The notes: generated by a model not told the origin, from the letters alone. A stretch of DNA of 64,000 nt from an uncultured Colwellia sp. (GCA_913063325.1 CAJXYE010000001.1:62001-126000), one strand, 5' to 3'. Positions 1-8,378 are shown, counted from the first letter of the stretch. Numbers and translations: made by a program.

Positions 1-494
1 AAATACAGTATGAACTGAGTAATTGAGGCGAGCATAAACGATACGGCTACCCCAGCGAGTAAAAGCTGTTCCATGCGTTGTAGTACTTTAGCAATAAAAA
101 CTACTATGATGACTGAAAACAAAGCCCCTAGAAATGCAGCTAAAGGTAAGGCAATAGTAAGATTATCAGCCAGAGTTATATTGGCGATTGTAGCGCCTAA
201 ACCTGCGCCGGAAACAATACCAAACAAATATGGATCGGCAAGTGGGTTACGTGTAGTGTTTTGTAAAATAGCACCGGCAATTGCTAAGCCCATTCCCGCG
301 ACTAGTGCGACTAATACTCTTGGAATACGTACTTGCCATATAACCACATTTGCTATCGGATTTTGGCAAGTACTTACAAGGCAGGTTAGTAATTCTGATG
401 AGTCGATATCAGCAGGGCCAAAGGTTATGGCCACCATTGCAGATAAAATGACTAAAGCGGTTAATGCTAACAAAATGGTAGAAACTTTATTCAT
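1..494 (-). CDS. btuC: Cobalamin-type ABC transporter permease (BtuC/FecCD family), 3' part outside window
   Basis: The reverse strand reads open from an ATG at 494 to the window edge and gives about 164 residues of a FecCD-family inner-membrane permease. Visible are an N-terminal membrane segment (residues 5-25), the family motif RIPRVLVALVAGMGLAIAGA around residue 57, and the conserved NPLADPYLFG stretch that follows. Further hydrophobic segments come next. The start overlaps the end of the upstream ATPase gene by 8 bases, so the two are translationally coupled. A cobalamin riboswitch in front of the pair makes vitamin B12, or another corrinoid, the likely substrate. The family also carries haem and siderophores, so the riboswitch decides the assignment. 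The C-terminal half lies beyond the window. Confidence 0.85.
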   Translation of the reverse strand, partial: MNKVSTILLALTALVILSAMVAITFGPADIDSSELLTCLVSTCQNPIANVVIWQVRIPRVLVALVAGMGLAIAGAILQNTTRNPLADPYLFGIVSGAGLGATIANITLADNLTIALPLAAFLGALFSVIIVVFIAKVLQRMEQLLLAGVAVSFMLASITQFILY

Positions 495-1317
495 CAAACG
501 ACTCCGAAACATGACTATTTTGTTCAGTGTCATCTTTCAAATAGAAAGATACTTGAATAGCGCCAGTTATCGCATCAATGCTTTGCTGACACGGTAAACC
601 AAATACTTGGCTCAATTGCTTAGGTGTCAGTACTTCTTCGGGGCTGCCATCACAAATGAGCTGTCCTTGATTTAATAATAGTAGTCGTTGGCAGTATAAA
701 CTGGCCAAATTAAGATCATGAACGGTCATAATGACAGTGATATTTAGTTTGTTCACTAATTGCAAAACTTGATGTTGATAATAAACATCTAAATGATTGG
801 TTGGCTCATCTAAGATCAAAATTTGACTAGCCTGTACTAGCGCTCTGGCAATTAATACCCGTTGTTGTTCGCCGCCAGATAACTGGTTAAAGTGATCATG
901 TAGAGCATGGTCTAAGCCCACTTTTTTAAGTGCTAAACTAATTTGAGCTTTGTCGTGATCGCTGTCTAGTGAAAAGAGTGTTTTGTGCGGCAGTAAGCCC
1001 ATCTTCATAACATCTTGCACTGATAAGGCAAAAATACTGTCGCTCTTTTGCATTACCACAGCAAAGTGCTGAGCAATTTCTTTGGCGCTAAATTGTGTAA
1101 TAGCACGATTTTTTAACTGTATGTTACCGGTAATTTGAGAATTATTGAGGATATTCGCTTGATTAGTTAAACAACGCAGCAGGCTAGTTTTACCAGCGCC
1201 GTTTGGACCAATAATGCCGATCACTTCACCCTTGCGAACATTGAAGTTAATGTCTTGTAAGATGATTTTATTTTGAACCTGCCAGCGAAGCTGAGAGATA
1301 GTGATAAGTGTCGACAT
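487..1317 (-). CDS. btuD: Cobalamin-type ABC transporter ATP-binding protein
   Basis: This is a 276-residue ABC ATPase that would power import of corrinoids through the BtuC-like permease encoded just after it. Walker A is GPNGAGKTS near residue 38, the signature is QLSGGEQQR, and Walker B is ILILDEPTNHLD, followed by the switch histidine in MTVHDLN. This is the FecE/BtuD type of cytoplasmic subunit. I place the start at the ATG at 1317. A GTG at 1341 is in frame but has no ribosome binding site and lies inside a hairpin of the leader. The riboswitch at 1366-1482 controls the unit. A BtuF-type binding protein is not seen here and may lie beyond the left edge. Confidence 0.88.
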   Translation of the reverse strand: MSTLITISQLRWQVQNKIILQDINFNVRKGEVIGIIGPNGAGKTSLLRCLTNQANILNNSQITGNIQLKNRAITQFSAKEIAQHFAVVMQKSDSIFALSVQDVMKMGLLPHKTLFSLDSDHDKAQISLALKKVGLDHALHDHFNQLSGGEQQRVLIARALVQASQILILDEPTNHLDVYYQHQVLQLVNKLNITVIMTVHDLNLASLYCQRLLLLNQGQLICDGSPEEVLTPKQLSQVFGLPCQQSIDAITGAIQVSFYLKDDTEQNSHVSESFDE

Positions 1318-1324
1318 AAATAGA

Positions 1325-1482
1325 CTCGTGTTTTCCCGCACGGTGATTAATAAATATAAAAGATAGTTTCTTGGTTAGCTATCTGACTTTGAAATAATAT
1401 TTGATGTAAAAATAAATATCACTTCATTTACAGTTGCGGGTACAGTGATGGATTTACACCATCTTCATTAACACAAAGAAAC
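1325..1482 (-). ncRNA. Cobalamin (B12) riboswitch upstream of btuD-btuC
   Basis: On the reverse strand the leader contains the hallmark core CCCGCAACTGTAA, preceded by GGTGTAAATCC. It also has a diverged B12 box (AGTCAGATAGCTAACCAAG). A seven-base closing stem pairs GTTTCTT with AAGAAAC (forward positions 1476-1482 and 1366-1372). Between the aptamer and the btuD start, CGTG and CACG can form a small hairpin (about 1325-1345), likely part of the expression platform. In this RNA family bound adenosylcobalamin lowers expression of uptake genes. The aptamer match is clear by eye; the control mechanism is inferred. Confidence 0.88.
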
Positions 1483-1656
1483 CTTTAAGAGGGAGATTCT
1501 ATATTGATTCAATAATATTAGCAAACTTTAGATGTTTAGATGGCTATTTGTTGTGCTTTTCTTCTATTGTACTTTAGTGCTTTGAGTTAATAGCTATAAT
1601 TATGAACTCATCATAAAATGAATGATTTAGTCAAAAATAGAGTTAAAATAAATAAT

Positions 1657-1677
1657 GTAAATGACAATGATTTTCAC
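1657..1677 (+). promoter_or_regulatory. Candidate Fur box upstream of the bacterioferritin pair
   Basis: The sequence AATGACAATGATTTTC (1660-1675) matches about 13 of 16 central positions of the Fur consensus, and it lies about 125 bases before the first bacterioferritin start. The rest of the stretch from 1490 to 1799 shows no other gene. Fur control of bfr genes can be direct or indirect, so the direction of regulation cannot be read from the sequence. Confidence 0.45.
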
Positions 1678-1799
1678 TTAAAAAAGAAATACTTAGTAAC
1701 AGTAAGTTTTCATAATAATTCGATAAATCTTTATCCTTCTACTAGTCTTTAAGGCAACTGAATATCAGTTTTTATTAATCGATTATGTTGGGGTGTAAG

Positions 1800-2285
1800 A
1801 TGAAAGGTAATGCAAAGGTTATAGCAAGCCTAAATGGCTTATTACACAATGAGTTAGCAGCTGTAGATCAATATTTCACTCATTCTAGAATGTATCAAGA
1901 CTGGGGGTTAGATAAATTATTTGATCAACTAGATCATGAAATGCAAGAAGAGATCACACATGCTGATGCGTTAATAAAGCGTATATTATTTCTTGAAGGA
2001 ACCCCTAATTTATCTGATCGACGTGACCTTCTCATTGGTAACGATGTGCCAAGCATGCTCAAGAATGATCTCATTCTTGAAATGGAAGTGGTTGCGGCAC
2101 TAAAAGAAACTATCACCTTATGTGAAAGTGAAGGGGACTTTCAAAGTCGAGAAATATTAGAGAAACTTCTAGAAGATACGGAAGAAGATCATGTTTATTG
2201 GCTGGAAAAACAGCTAGGACTTATTGATAAAATAGGACTTCAAAACTATATACAATCACATATGGGCCAACACCTGCCAGGATAA
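1800..2285 (+). CDS. bfr: Bacterioferritin, ferroxidase-competent subunit
   Basis: This 161-residue four-helix-bundle protein would assemble into the 24-subunit iron storage cage. All six di-iron ferroxidase ligands are present when aligned by eye to E. coli Bfr: Glu18, Glu51, His54, Glu94, Glu127 and His130. The haem-ligating methionine at position 52 is replaced by isoleucine. I chose the ATG at 1800 over the in-frame ATG at 1785, because MKGN matches the usual Bfr start and also that of the neighbour, and because GGGGTGTAAG precedes it. A second bfr gene follows 11 bases later and has the opposite set of residues, so the two products probably co-assemble, as known for paired bacterioferritins in Neisseria and Pseudomonas. 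Confidence 0.93.
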   Translation: MKGNAKVIASLNGLLHNELAAVDQYFTHSRMYQDWGLDKLFDQLDHEMQEEITHADALIKRILFLEGTPNLSDRRDLLIGNDVPSMLKNDLILEMEVVAALKETITLCESEGDFQSREILEKLLEDTEEDHVYWLEKQLGLIDKIGLQNYIQSHMGQHLPG

Positions 2286-2296
2286 GGGGAGTTAAA

Positions 2297-2764
2297 ATGA
2301 AAGGTAACAAACAAGTTATTACATTACTCAATAGTGTCTTGGCAATTGAGTTAATCGCCATTAATCAATATTTTTTACATGCTCGCATGCATAAAAATTG
2401 GGGCTTGGATAAGCTAAATAAAGCCGATTATAAAATGTCTATTGAAAAAATGAAACAAGCGGATGACTTAATTGAACGTATTTTGTTTTTAGAAGGACTT
2501 CCCAATTTACAAGATTTAGGACGTTTACACATAGGTGAGCATACAGTAGAAATGTTGCAATCGAATATGGATTTAGAACATGTTTCTCGTAAGGCTTTGC
2601 AAACACTTATTGTTGAGAGTGAGAAGTTACAAGATTACATCAGCAGAGATTTAGCGGAAGACTTACTAGAGAATGTAGAAGAGCAAATTGACTGGATTGA
2701 GTCTCAACAATATATAATTGACCACGCAGGCATTGAAAATTACCTACAGTCTATGATGAGTTGA
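2297..2764 (+). CDS. bfr: Bacterioferritin, haem-binding subunit with degenerate ferroxidase centre
   Basis: This 155-residue bacterioferritin is very close to the E. coli protein over helix A (INQYFLHARM) and the ILFLEGLPNLQDLG segment. It keeps the haem ligand Met52, but ferroxidase ligand 51 is Lys, 54 is Gln and 130 is Gln; Glu18, Glu94 and Glu127 remain. It can therefore be expected to bind haem at the subunit interface but not to oxidise iron on its own. It follows the ferroxidase-competent bfr by 11 bases, with a strong AGGGGAG ribosome binding site, and is surely co-transcribed. The likely role is the haem-bearing subunit that receives electrons from the Bfd ferredoxin encoded convergently just downstream. 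Confidence 0.93.
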   Translation: MKGNKQVITLLNSVLAIELIAINQYFLHARMHKNWGLDKLNKADYKMSIEKMKQADDLIERILFLEGLPNLQDLGRLHIGEHTVEMLQSNMDLEHVSRKALQTLIVESEKLQDYISRDLAEDLLENVEEQIDWIESQQYIIDHAGIENYLQSMMS

Positions 2765-2788
2765 TTTTACTTATTGAGCTGATATAGA

Positions 2789-2835
2789 GTAGCCTGGCTT
2801 TTACACCGACAATATAAGGTTAAAGCCTAAGCTAC
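2789..2835. terminator. Bidirectional hairpin between bfr and bfd
   Basis: GTAGCCTGGCTTTTA and TAAAGCCTAAGCTAC form an interrupted stem around a roughly 17-base loop between the two convergent genes. The right arm covers the last codons of bfd. There is no long T run on either side, so termination strength is uncertain. Confidence 0.45.
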
Positions 2836-3021
2836 TTGCGGCTGTGCTTCAGCGATTTGTAGTAATTTTCTGTTGAGAACGCGTTTAGTACACTGGCAGC
2901 ACTTACCGCATTGTGATCCTACACTAAGTGTTTTAGTAAGTTCTTTCATCGTCTCTGCGCCATTATCTATAGCAGATTCTATTTGTGTATCGGTCACACC
3001 ATGGCAAATACAAACGTACAT
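2827..3021 (-). CDS. bfd: Bacterioferritin-associated ferredoxin
   Basis: This 64-residue protein has the BFD-type [2Fe-2S] ligand pattern, with Cys4 and Cys6 in VCICHGVTD and Cys38 and Cys41 in GSQCGKCCQC. Bfd docks on bacterioferritin near the haem and passes electrons that reduce stored ferric iron for release. The gene faces the two bfr genes, and its promoter region contains a good Fur box (3077-3095). It would therefore be expressed under iron limitation, when stored iron must be mobilised. The length is typical. The first ten residues match the usual MYVCICHGVT start, so the start is secure. Confidence 0.93.
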   Translation of the reverse strand: MYVCICHGVTDTQIESAIDNGAETMKELTKTLSVGSQCGKCCQCTKRVLNRKLLQIAEAQPQVA

Positions 3022-3076
3022 ACAAGCAGCTCTTTAGTTGAAAAATAACTTCAAATTAATGATGCTTATAATAACC

Positions 3077-3095
3077 TTAATGATAACGATTATCA
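3077..3095 (-). promoter_or_regulatory. Fur box upstream of bfd
   Basis: AATGATAACGATTATC (3079-3094) matches 14 of 16 central positions of the Fur operator and sits about 56 bases upstream of the bfd start. Iron-repressed bfd is established in other proteobacteria. Confidence 0.7.
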
Positions 3096-3174
3096 ATAGT
3101 ATTGTTTTCTAATGAAATTAGGGACTTACTTTATTTTCACTTTTTCTACTTCTGGAAGAGAGCCTTTTAGAAGG

Positions 3175-4071
3175 TTATTTTGTGTTATTGGTTTTACTTT
3201 CGGTGATAAAAGCTTTGTTAATGATAGGCCAATTTTTTACCTGCTGGTTAAAAAATCCGGAGTCTTGAAAAGCTTTAGTTATAGTGCCGCGTTGCCTGAG
3301 TATTGTCAGACCTTTTTGTAAAGCAATGAAGGTCTCTTTTCCTTTTGGGTGTTTTTTAGAAACAACAAAATGTCTACTATCGTTCAATGCGACTTTAACT
3401 CCTTTAATAGCGGTTATCTCGTATCCATTGCCTTTATAGGTAAAAGGTTGAGCTGAGGTAAAGGGAGCCAACATAATATCAACCCATTGCAAACTGACCA
3501 GTTTTGCCATTGAAAGCCACTCTTCTTCGTGGGCTAACGTTTTAGGGGATAATTGAGAAACAGTCTGCCAGTCAACATGCCAATTTTTATTAGAAATAAT
3601 AGAAAGTTTCTTTAAATCGCTTAAGTTTTTAGTTGCTAAGGCTTTGTCGTTTTTTATTGAAGTATACATACCAGCCCAATACTCTCCCTTTCTGATAATG
3701 GCATCTGATACATAGACATCGTTAGCTATTTTACTGATATGAGAAAGCCATAAAGAATCAAAAGTAATCAGTAATAAACCTGACTGTAAAAGTTTTATAT
3801 TTCTTGCGTCATAATTACCTAGGGTAAAGGTAAATTCAAGCGTTGATCCACCTAAGGCAAGTGCTTTTTGTACTAAGATAAACTCTACTACGTCTCTGTG
3901 TGAGTTCGGCCCGGAGAAGTTTTCAATATTTACTATTTTTTGCTCGCCAATTAGCTCTAGTGCGTGATGGTAAACATCTGTTTCTACAGTGATAGGTATT
4001 TTAGCCGGAGAAGACCATACAAGACATGTAGGGAGGATGTAGCTAATAAAAAGATATAAACAGCTACGCAT
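3175..4071 (-). CDS. Periplasmic solute-binding-protein-like protein, function unknown
   Basis: The product has 298 residues and begins with a signal peptide (MRSCLYLFISYILPTCLVWS). After it comes a lobe that resembles the bacterial extracellular solute-binding protein family 3 fold, as seen in orphan binding-protein-like proteins of Alteromonadales. No transporter permease or ATPase lies beside it, so it may act as a lone sensor or enzyme-like domain rather than as part of an importer. A clear terminator-like hairpin at 4132-4157 lies upstream and separates it from the repeat beyond. The gene ends 80 bases before the bfd regulatory region. I do not recognise a precise family member and assign no substrate. 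Confidence 0.6.
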   Translation of the reverse strand: MRSCLYLFISYILPTCLVWSSPAKIPITVETDVYHHALELIGEQKIVNIENFSGPNSHRDVVEFILVQKALALGGSTLEFTFTLGNYDARNIKLLQSGLLLITFDSLWLSHISKIANDVYVSDAIIRKGEYWAGMYTSIKNDKALATKNLSDLKKLSIISNKNWHVDWQTVSQLSPKTLAHEEEWLSMAKLVSLQWVDIMLAPFTSAQPFTYKGNGYEITAIKGVKVALNDSRHFVVSKKHPKGKETFIALQKGLTILRQRGTITKAFQDSGFFNQQVKNWPIINKAFITESKTNNTK

Positions 4072-4131
4072 AGAGGCGCCTAATCTAAGTTTGTTCGATT
4101 AAGTATAGTAGCTGTTTCTTTTAGGTGTAAT

Positions 4132-4157
4132 AAAAAAGGAGCCTAAGCTCCTTTTTG
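4132..4157. terminator. Rho-independent-type hairpin
   Basis: AAAAAGGAGC and GCTCCTTTTT form a perfect ten-base stem around a four-base loop, with A and T runs on both sides, so it could act in either direction. No gene runs into it from the left. It may end transcription coming from the M13 peptidase on the reverse strand. Confidence 0.7.
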
Positions 4158-4179
4158 TCATCGTATACTTAAGGTATTA

Positions 4180-4445
4180 ATACCAAGTTGATTAAGTTCT
4201 TTCCCACTCAGCGAGAATTAAAAGGCTTAGAGGCAAGGCATTGATTGAAGAGAATGGTTATTCCCTTATCAAAATCAATAACGAAGCATGTAAGCCTTTT
4301 AAACTCGCCCTTTGGGAGCTTGCTCGATGCCCACTAACGTCGTTACATTTATTTGATTTAGAATGACTAGACCGAAACAAATTTGCCTTGTTATTGAACA
4401 TCGAGCATAGCTCTGAGTTGGGAAGAAATTTAATCAAATTGGTAT
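4180..4445. repeat. 266-bp element with imperfect terminal inverted repeats (MITE-like)
   Basis: The left end ATACCAAGTTGATTAAGTTC and the right end GAAATTTAATCAAATTGGTAT are inverted copies of each other, with continued pairing inward (CCCACTCAG against CTGAGTTGGG). The element fills the gap between the peptidase and the binding-protein-like gene and has no open reading frame of its own. An internal 50-base stretch (about 4230-4285) is closely similar to the reverse complement of a stretch in a second 266-bp element at 26245-26510. The inverted ends and multiple copies suggest a non-autonomous mobile repeat. Confidence 0.7.
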
Positions 4446-4447
4446 AA

Positions 4448-6511
4448 CTACCAAATCTTAACGCGATTTTCTGGTGCTATATACATAGCATCGCCTTCTT
4501 TAACATCAAATGCATCGTAGAATTCATTCATGTTTGAAAGTGAGCCCAGTGCACGGAATTCCGCAGGGGAGTGTGGGTCTGTTGCAACTCGATTACGCAT
4601 CGACTTTTCAACAATCTTAGCACGCCAAATTTGTGCGTAACCCATAAAGAATCGTTGATCGCCAGTTAAGCCATCAATAACGGGTGCATCTTTACCATTT
4701 AAAGAAGCTCTATAGGCTTTATACGCAATAGTCACACCTGATAAATCACCTATGTTCTCACCTAAGGTTAATTTACCATTTACTGTTAAGTCCTCAAAAA
4801 CGTGATATTCATCATATTGTTCGACTAATGCTTTAGTTCGGCTTGAAAACTCAGCTAAATCTTGCTCAGTCCACCAGTTACGTAAGTTACCTTTAGCATC
4901 ATATTTACTGCCTTGATCATCAAAGCCATGGCCCATTTCATGACCAATTACTGCACCAATGCCACCGTAGTTAACCGCATCATCTGCTTTCATATTAAAG
5001 AAAGGAGCTTGTAAAATTGCAGCAGGGAAAACAATTTCATTAACCGTAGGGTTATAATAAGCATTAACCGTTTGTGGTGTCATGCCCCATTCCCAGTTTT
5101 TAATTGGACCACCAAGCTTTGAAACTTCTTTATCATGAGACAGGCGTGAAGAACGTAGAATGTTACCGACTAAATCACTCGCATCAATACTAAGTCCCGA
5201 GTAATCTTCCCATCTATCAGGGTAACCAATCTTAGGAGTAAAAGCGGCTAACTTAACATGTGCTGCTTTTTTGGTATCTGCAGACATCCATTCAAGATCG
5301 TCAATGCTATTGCCATAAGATGAACGTAGGTTTTCAACTAACTGACTCATGCGTGATTTAGCTTGTGGGGTAAAGTGGCGACTAACATATACCTTGCCAA
5401 TGACTTCACCTAAATTACTATTAACCACACCTACGCCACGTTTCCATTGTGGACGTTGTTCTTTACGACCGCTTAATTGTTTTGAATAAAAGTCAAAGTT
5501 TTCATTATCTATATCAGTAGTTAAGTAACCTGAAAAATGACTTAAACTATGAAATGTTAGATAAGTTTGCCAATCAGTTAATGACGTTTTTGCAAATATA
5601 TCACCAAAACCAGTAACAAAATCAGGTTGATTAATTATGATGTCTTTTTGTGAGGCAACACCTTGAGCGGCAAGATACGCTGACCAATCAAAAGCACTTG
5701 TTAATTCATTTAATTGATTAACAGCAAATTTATTGTAACGTTTTACACTGTCTCGGCTTTGTACTTTTGTCCAGTGAAATTTCGCCAACTGTGTTTCTAT
5801 ATCCATAATTGTTTGTGCAGCTTGTTTACCATTTTTAAGGCCAGCTAAATCAAACATTTTTTCAATATGGGCAGTGTAACCAGCGCGTAATTTACTATAA
5901 CGCTCTGTTTCATTGAAGTAATAATCTTTGTCAGGTAAGCCTAAACCACTTTGCCAAATATGCGTTGCATAACTGCTAGAGTCTTTTGCATCAACGCTTA
6001 TGTAAAACGCTAAAGGACTACCAACACCTACGGCTTGATATTTACCAAAAAAGGCGGCTAATTCTGACTTATTATCAAGCTTGTTAATCGCATCAAAAAT
6101 TGGCTGGATAGGTTGAGTACCTAAATTATTACGTTTTTCAGTATCCATATATGAGCGAAAGATATCTGCTACTTTTTGCTCATCAGTACCATTTTTTAGG
6201 TTTTTAGTTGCAGCAAGCTCTTCTATAATAGCTTTTACGTCATCATCGGCTTTGTCACGTAAATCATAAAATGAACCAATAGCGGTTTTATCGCCTGGGA
6301 TATCGTGGCTTTTTAACCAGTTACCATTTACATAACGATAGAAGTTATCTTGTGGGCGAATGCTGTTGTCTAAATTTGCTTTTTCAATACCTGAAGCTAG
6401 CACCGTTTTTTGAGTCACTAATGGTGCGTTATTGCTGCTATCCGCTTGAGTTGTACAACCAGTCATTAGCAATAAAGATGAACATATTGCACTAGTAATA
6501 ATTGCTTTCAT
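4448..6511 (-). CDS. M13 (neprilysin/PepO-type) zinc metallopeptidase, lipoprotein
   Basis: This 687-residue protein starts with a lipoprotein signal peptide ending in the lipobox LMTGC, so it is anchored in the envelope, most likely facing the periplasm. The M13 zinc site is complete: VIGHEMGHGFDDQG carries HExxH, and GENIGDLSGV carries the third ligand Glu and the supporting Asp. The NAYYNP and FPAAILQ segments that line the substrate cleft in neprilysin-like enzymes are also present. Family members cleave oligopeptides at the amino side of hydrophobic residues. The gene stands alone, with a 280-base upstream gap in which I see no further gene and no clear operator. Confidence 0.92.
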   Translation of the reverse strand: MKAIITSAICSSLLLMTGCTTQADSSNNAPLVTQKTVLASGIEKANLDNSIRPQDNFYRYVNGNWLKSHDIPGDKTAIGSFYDLRDKADDDVKAIIEELAATKNLKNGTDEQKVADIFRSYMDTEKRNNLGTQPIQPIFDAINKLDNKSELAAFFGKYQAVGVGSPLAFYISVDAKDSSSYATHIWQSGLGLPDKDYYFNETERYSKLRAGYTAHIEKMFDLAGLKNGKQAAQTIMDIETQLAKFHWTKVQSRDSVKRYNKFAVNQLNELTSAFDWSAYLAAQGVASQKDIIINQPDFVTGFGDIFAKTSLTDWQTYLTFHSLSHFSGYLTTDIDNENFDFYSKQLSGRKEQRPQWKRGVGVVNSNLGEVIGKVYVSRHFTPQAKSRMSQLVENLRSSYGNSIDDLEWMSADTKKAAHVKLAAFTPKIGYPDRWEDYSGLSIDASDLVGNILRSSRLSHDKEVSKLGGPIKNWEWGMTPQTVNAYYNPTVNEIVFPAAILQAPFFNMKADDAVNYGGIGAVIGHEMGHGFDDQGSKYDAKGNLRNWWTEQDLAEFSSRTKALVEQYDEYHVFEDLTVNGKLTLGENIGDLSGVTIAYKAYRASLNGKDAPVIDGLTGDQRFFMGYAQIWRAKIVEKSMRNRVATDPHSPAEFRALGSLSNMNEFYDAFDVKEGDAMYIAPENRVKIW

Positions 6512-6769
6512 GAAGTTTCCTTGTCAATAACTCACCGAGTGAGCATTGAAGAATTTGAAGTATAAATAATTTTATATTTTTAAGCATGCTATTACGCACG
6601 ATTGCTCGATTCTACGGGGTATTTCGAAGGATTTCTAGCACGTGAAACATCTGTTTACATTTTTGTTTCAATTTGAAATGTGAGCCAAAAACATTAATTA
6701 ATGATGAGTATAGCCAATACCTTGAACTTACTGGGTTAACAAGGTATTAACAATTAATGGGGCGCTGGT

Positions 6770-6795
6770 AACTTACTAAGCAGGCTCAGTAAGTT
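6770..6795 (-). terminator. Hairpin at the end of the ThrE-like gene
   Basis: AACTTACT and AGTAAGTT form an eight-base stem around a ten-base loop that begins at the stop codon of the exporter gene on the reverse strand. There is no strong T run, so the call is tentative. Confidence 0.35.
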
Positions 6796-8020
6796 ATAAG
6801 GTTTTACCATGGGGCAATACTGCATTAGAGAAAATAATACCGGCGACCAGGGACATAAAGATTAAGAATGTTTGTGAGCCTAAATCAGGTACGTTCAACA
6901 TATTCTGCCCAGATATAGCACTATTTAAACCAATATAGACTTTTGACCCAGGTACAAGCACAACTAAACCAAGCAATCTTACAATACTTGAGGGTAAGTT
7001 CATCAAACGGGAGAATAAATTACTGTATAAGCCCAGTGCAAATGCACCGACAAAGGCACCCAAAGCCACGCCTAAGTAATTACTTGCCCAAATACTCACG
7101 CCAAAAGCAAGATAACCCGCAATCATACCCCAAGGTGCATCCTTTAATCTGACTTTGAACAGAATAACTAGGCTTGCTGATAAGGTTGTAACGGCAAGCC
7201 ATGAGGTCCATACCGGCATGGTATCAGGGGGAACAAATACAGCTTGCCCCCATAATAGGTTACCAAGTGTCATGCCTAATACCGCACCAAAATAGAGTTT
7301 AAACAGAACCATTATACCGTCCATGATACGTGCAGTTCCTGACATTAAATGTCGTGCCGCAAGTTCTGATAAACCCACAGTTAATGATAAGCCAGGAATA
7401 AAAACAATGATGCTCGAGAGAATAACCATGGGGATATTAATACTGGGATCAAACATAGATATTGCTGAGGCGAGTAATGAGGCTGATATTGCTGATATAG
7501 GCTCTAGTAAATCGGACATACGTCGAGATTTTTCTGCCCATAATACAAACATAAAGGTAACCCAGCCCAAAATGGCCGACCAAAATACATCGTGCCAACT
7601 GGTATGCATTAACATAGCAAAAGCACCGCTAGATGCGCCAAAAGCTAAAAAGGATAAAAATGTGCCGTAAGGAGCTGGTTTATTTTTTACTTCAGCTAAA
7701 CGCTCAATGGCTTCATCAAGAGTACGTTGGCCATTAATCAGTTCATCAACAAGTTCATCTATACGTGCTAAAGAGCCGAGATCAATATCACCAGGAGTTA
7801 CCCGTACTAAATGATTATATTGCTGATCATCTTCATCATCAGATAAAATAAAAGTTAATGCGGTAGGTGTTATGATAAATGAAGCACGAATATCGAGAAA
7901 TTTAGCAATAGATAAGAGGTTGTCTTCTAGGCGATAAGCAGTAGAGCCTAACTTATGTAAAGCTTTGCCTAATTTTATGATAAAGCGACGTTTTTGGTAG
8001 AAATTATCGGTTTGTTGCAT
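6794..8020 (-). CDS. ThrE-family threonine/serine exporter-like membrane protein
   Basis: This 408-residue inner-membrane protein has the two-part layout of the ThrE family. A cytoplasmic N-terminal domain (residues 1-135, DUF1212 type, with LGKALHKLGSTAYRLEDNL at the front) is followed by about ten hydrophobic segments to the end. In this single chain the large and small modules, which other bacteria encode as two proteins, are fused. Family members export threonine and serine. The substrate here is inferred only from the family. The gene is monocistronic and starts with an ATG at 8020. Confidence 0.85.
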   Translation of the reverse strand: MQQTDNFYQKRRFIIKLGKALHKLGSTAYRLEDNLLSIAKFLDIRASFIITPTALTFILSDDEDDQQYNHLVRVTPGDIDLGSLARIDELVDELINGQRTLDEAIERLAEVKNKPAPYGTFLSFLAFGASSGAFAMLMHTSWHDVFWSAILGWVTFMFVLWAEKSRRMSDLLEPISAISASLLASAISMFDPSINIPMVILSSIIVFIPGLSLTVGLSELAARHLMSGTARIMDGIMVLFKLYFGAVLGMTLGNLLWGQAVFVPPDTMPVWTSWLAVTTLSASLVILFKVRLKDAPWGMIAGYLAFGVSIWASNYLGVALGAFVGAFALGLYSNLFSRLMNLPSSIVRLLGLVVLVPGSKVYIGLNSAISGQNMLNVPDLGSQTFLIFMSLVAGIIFSNAVLPHGKTL

Positions 8021-8120
8021 TGCTATGTAAAATGGTAAGTTGCACTGTTTGCTATGTTAATCGATTTTGCCAAAACTGGGTATAAAAAATTACTTAAAAA
8101 ATAAATAAAAGAGAAAAAAA

Positions 8121-8294
8121 ATGACATTAATAATTATTTTAATCTGTGTTTTTTTAGCCGTTTTTTTAATGGTAACTTTAGGGGCGAAATTTGGTAAACC
8201 CATGACGGATGAACAGCAAGGGAAATATAGTAAAGTCATTACCGTTTTAGTATTTATCGCAATAGTCGGTGCAATTATCAAAACAATCCTTTAA
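8121..8294 (+). CDS. Small two-helix membrane protein
   Basis: A 57-residue frame begins MTLIIILICVFLAVFLMVTL, continues with a short polar loop containing GAKFGKPMTDEQQGKY, and ends with a second hydrophobic helix. The reading frame is clean, an AGAG-type ribosome binding site lies nine bases upstream, and the layout of two helices with a conserved-looking charged loop is typical of real small membrane proteins. It sits between the divergent ThrE-like gene and the class II aldolase gene. I do not recognise the family, and no function is assigned. Confidence 0.65.
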   Translation: MTLIIILICVFLAVFLMVTLGAKFGKPMTDEQQGKYSKVITVLVFIAIVGAIIKTIL

Positions 8295-8378
8295 ACAGCA
8301 TCAAACGACTTTATTGCCTATTAATCATCAGGTAAAATCTAGGTATTAAAGTTAATTTCATCGACAAAGAGAGCCCAA

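Noticed and set aside
73-597. Long open frame on the forward strand at the left edge
   Set aside because: The reverse strand codes for a clear BtuC-type permease and the end of its ATPase over the same bases. The forward frame has no recognisable domain.
3112-3321. 69-codon forward frame between bfd and the binding-protein-like gene
   Set aside because: Its second half lies on the opposite strand of the binding-protein-like gene, and its start overlaps the Fur-controlled region. No motif or ribosome binding site supports it.
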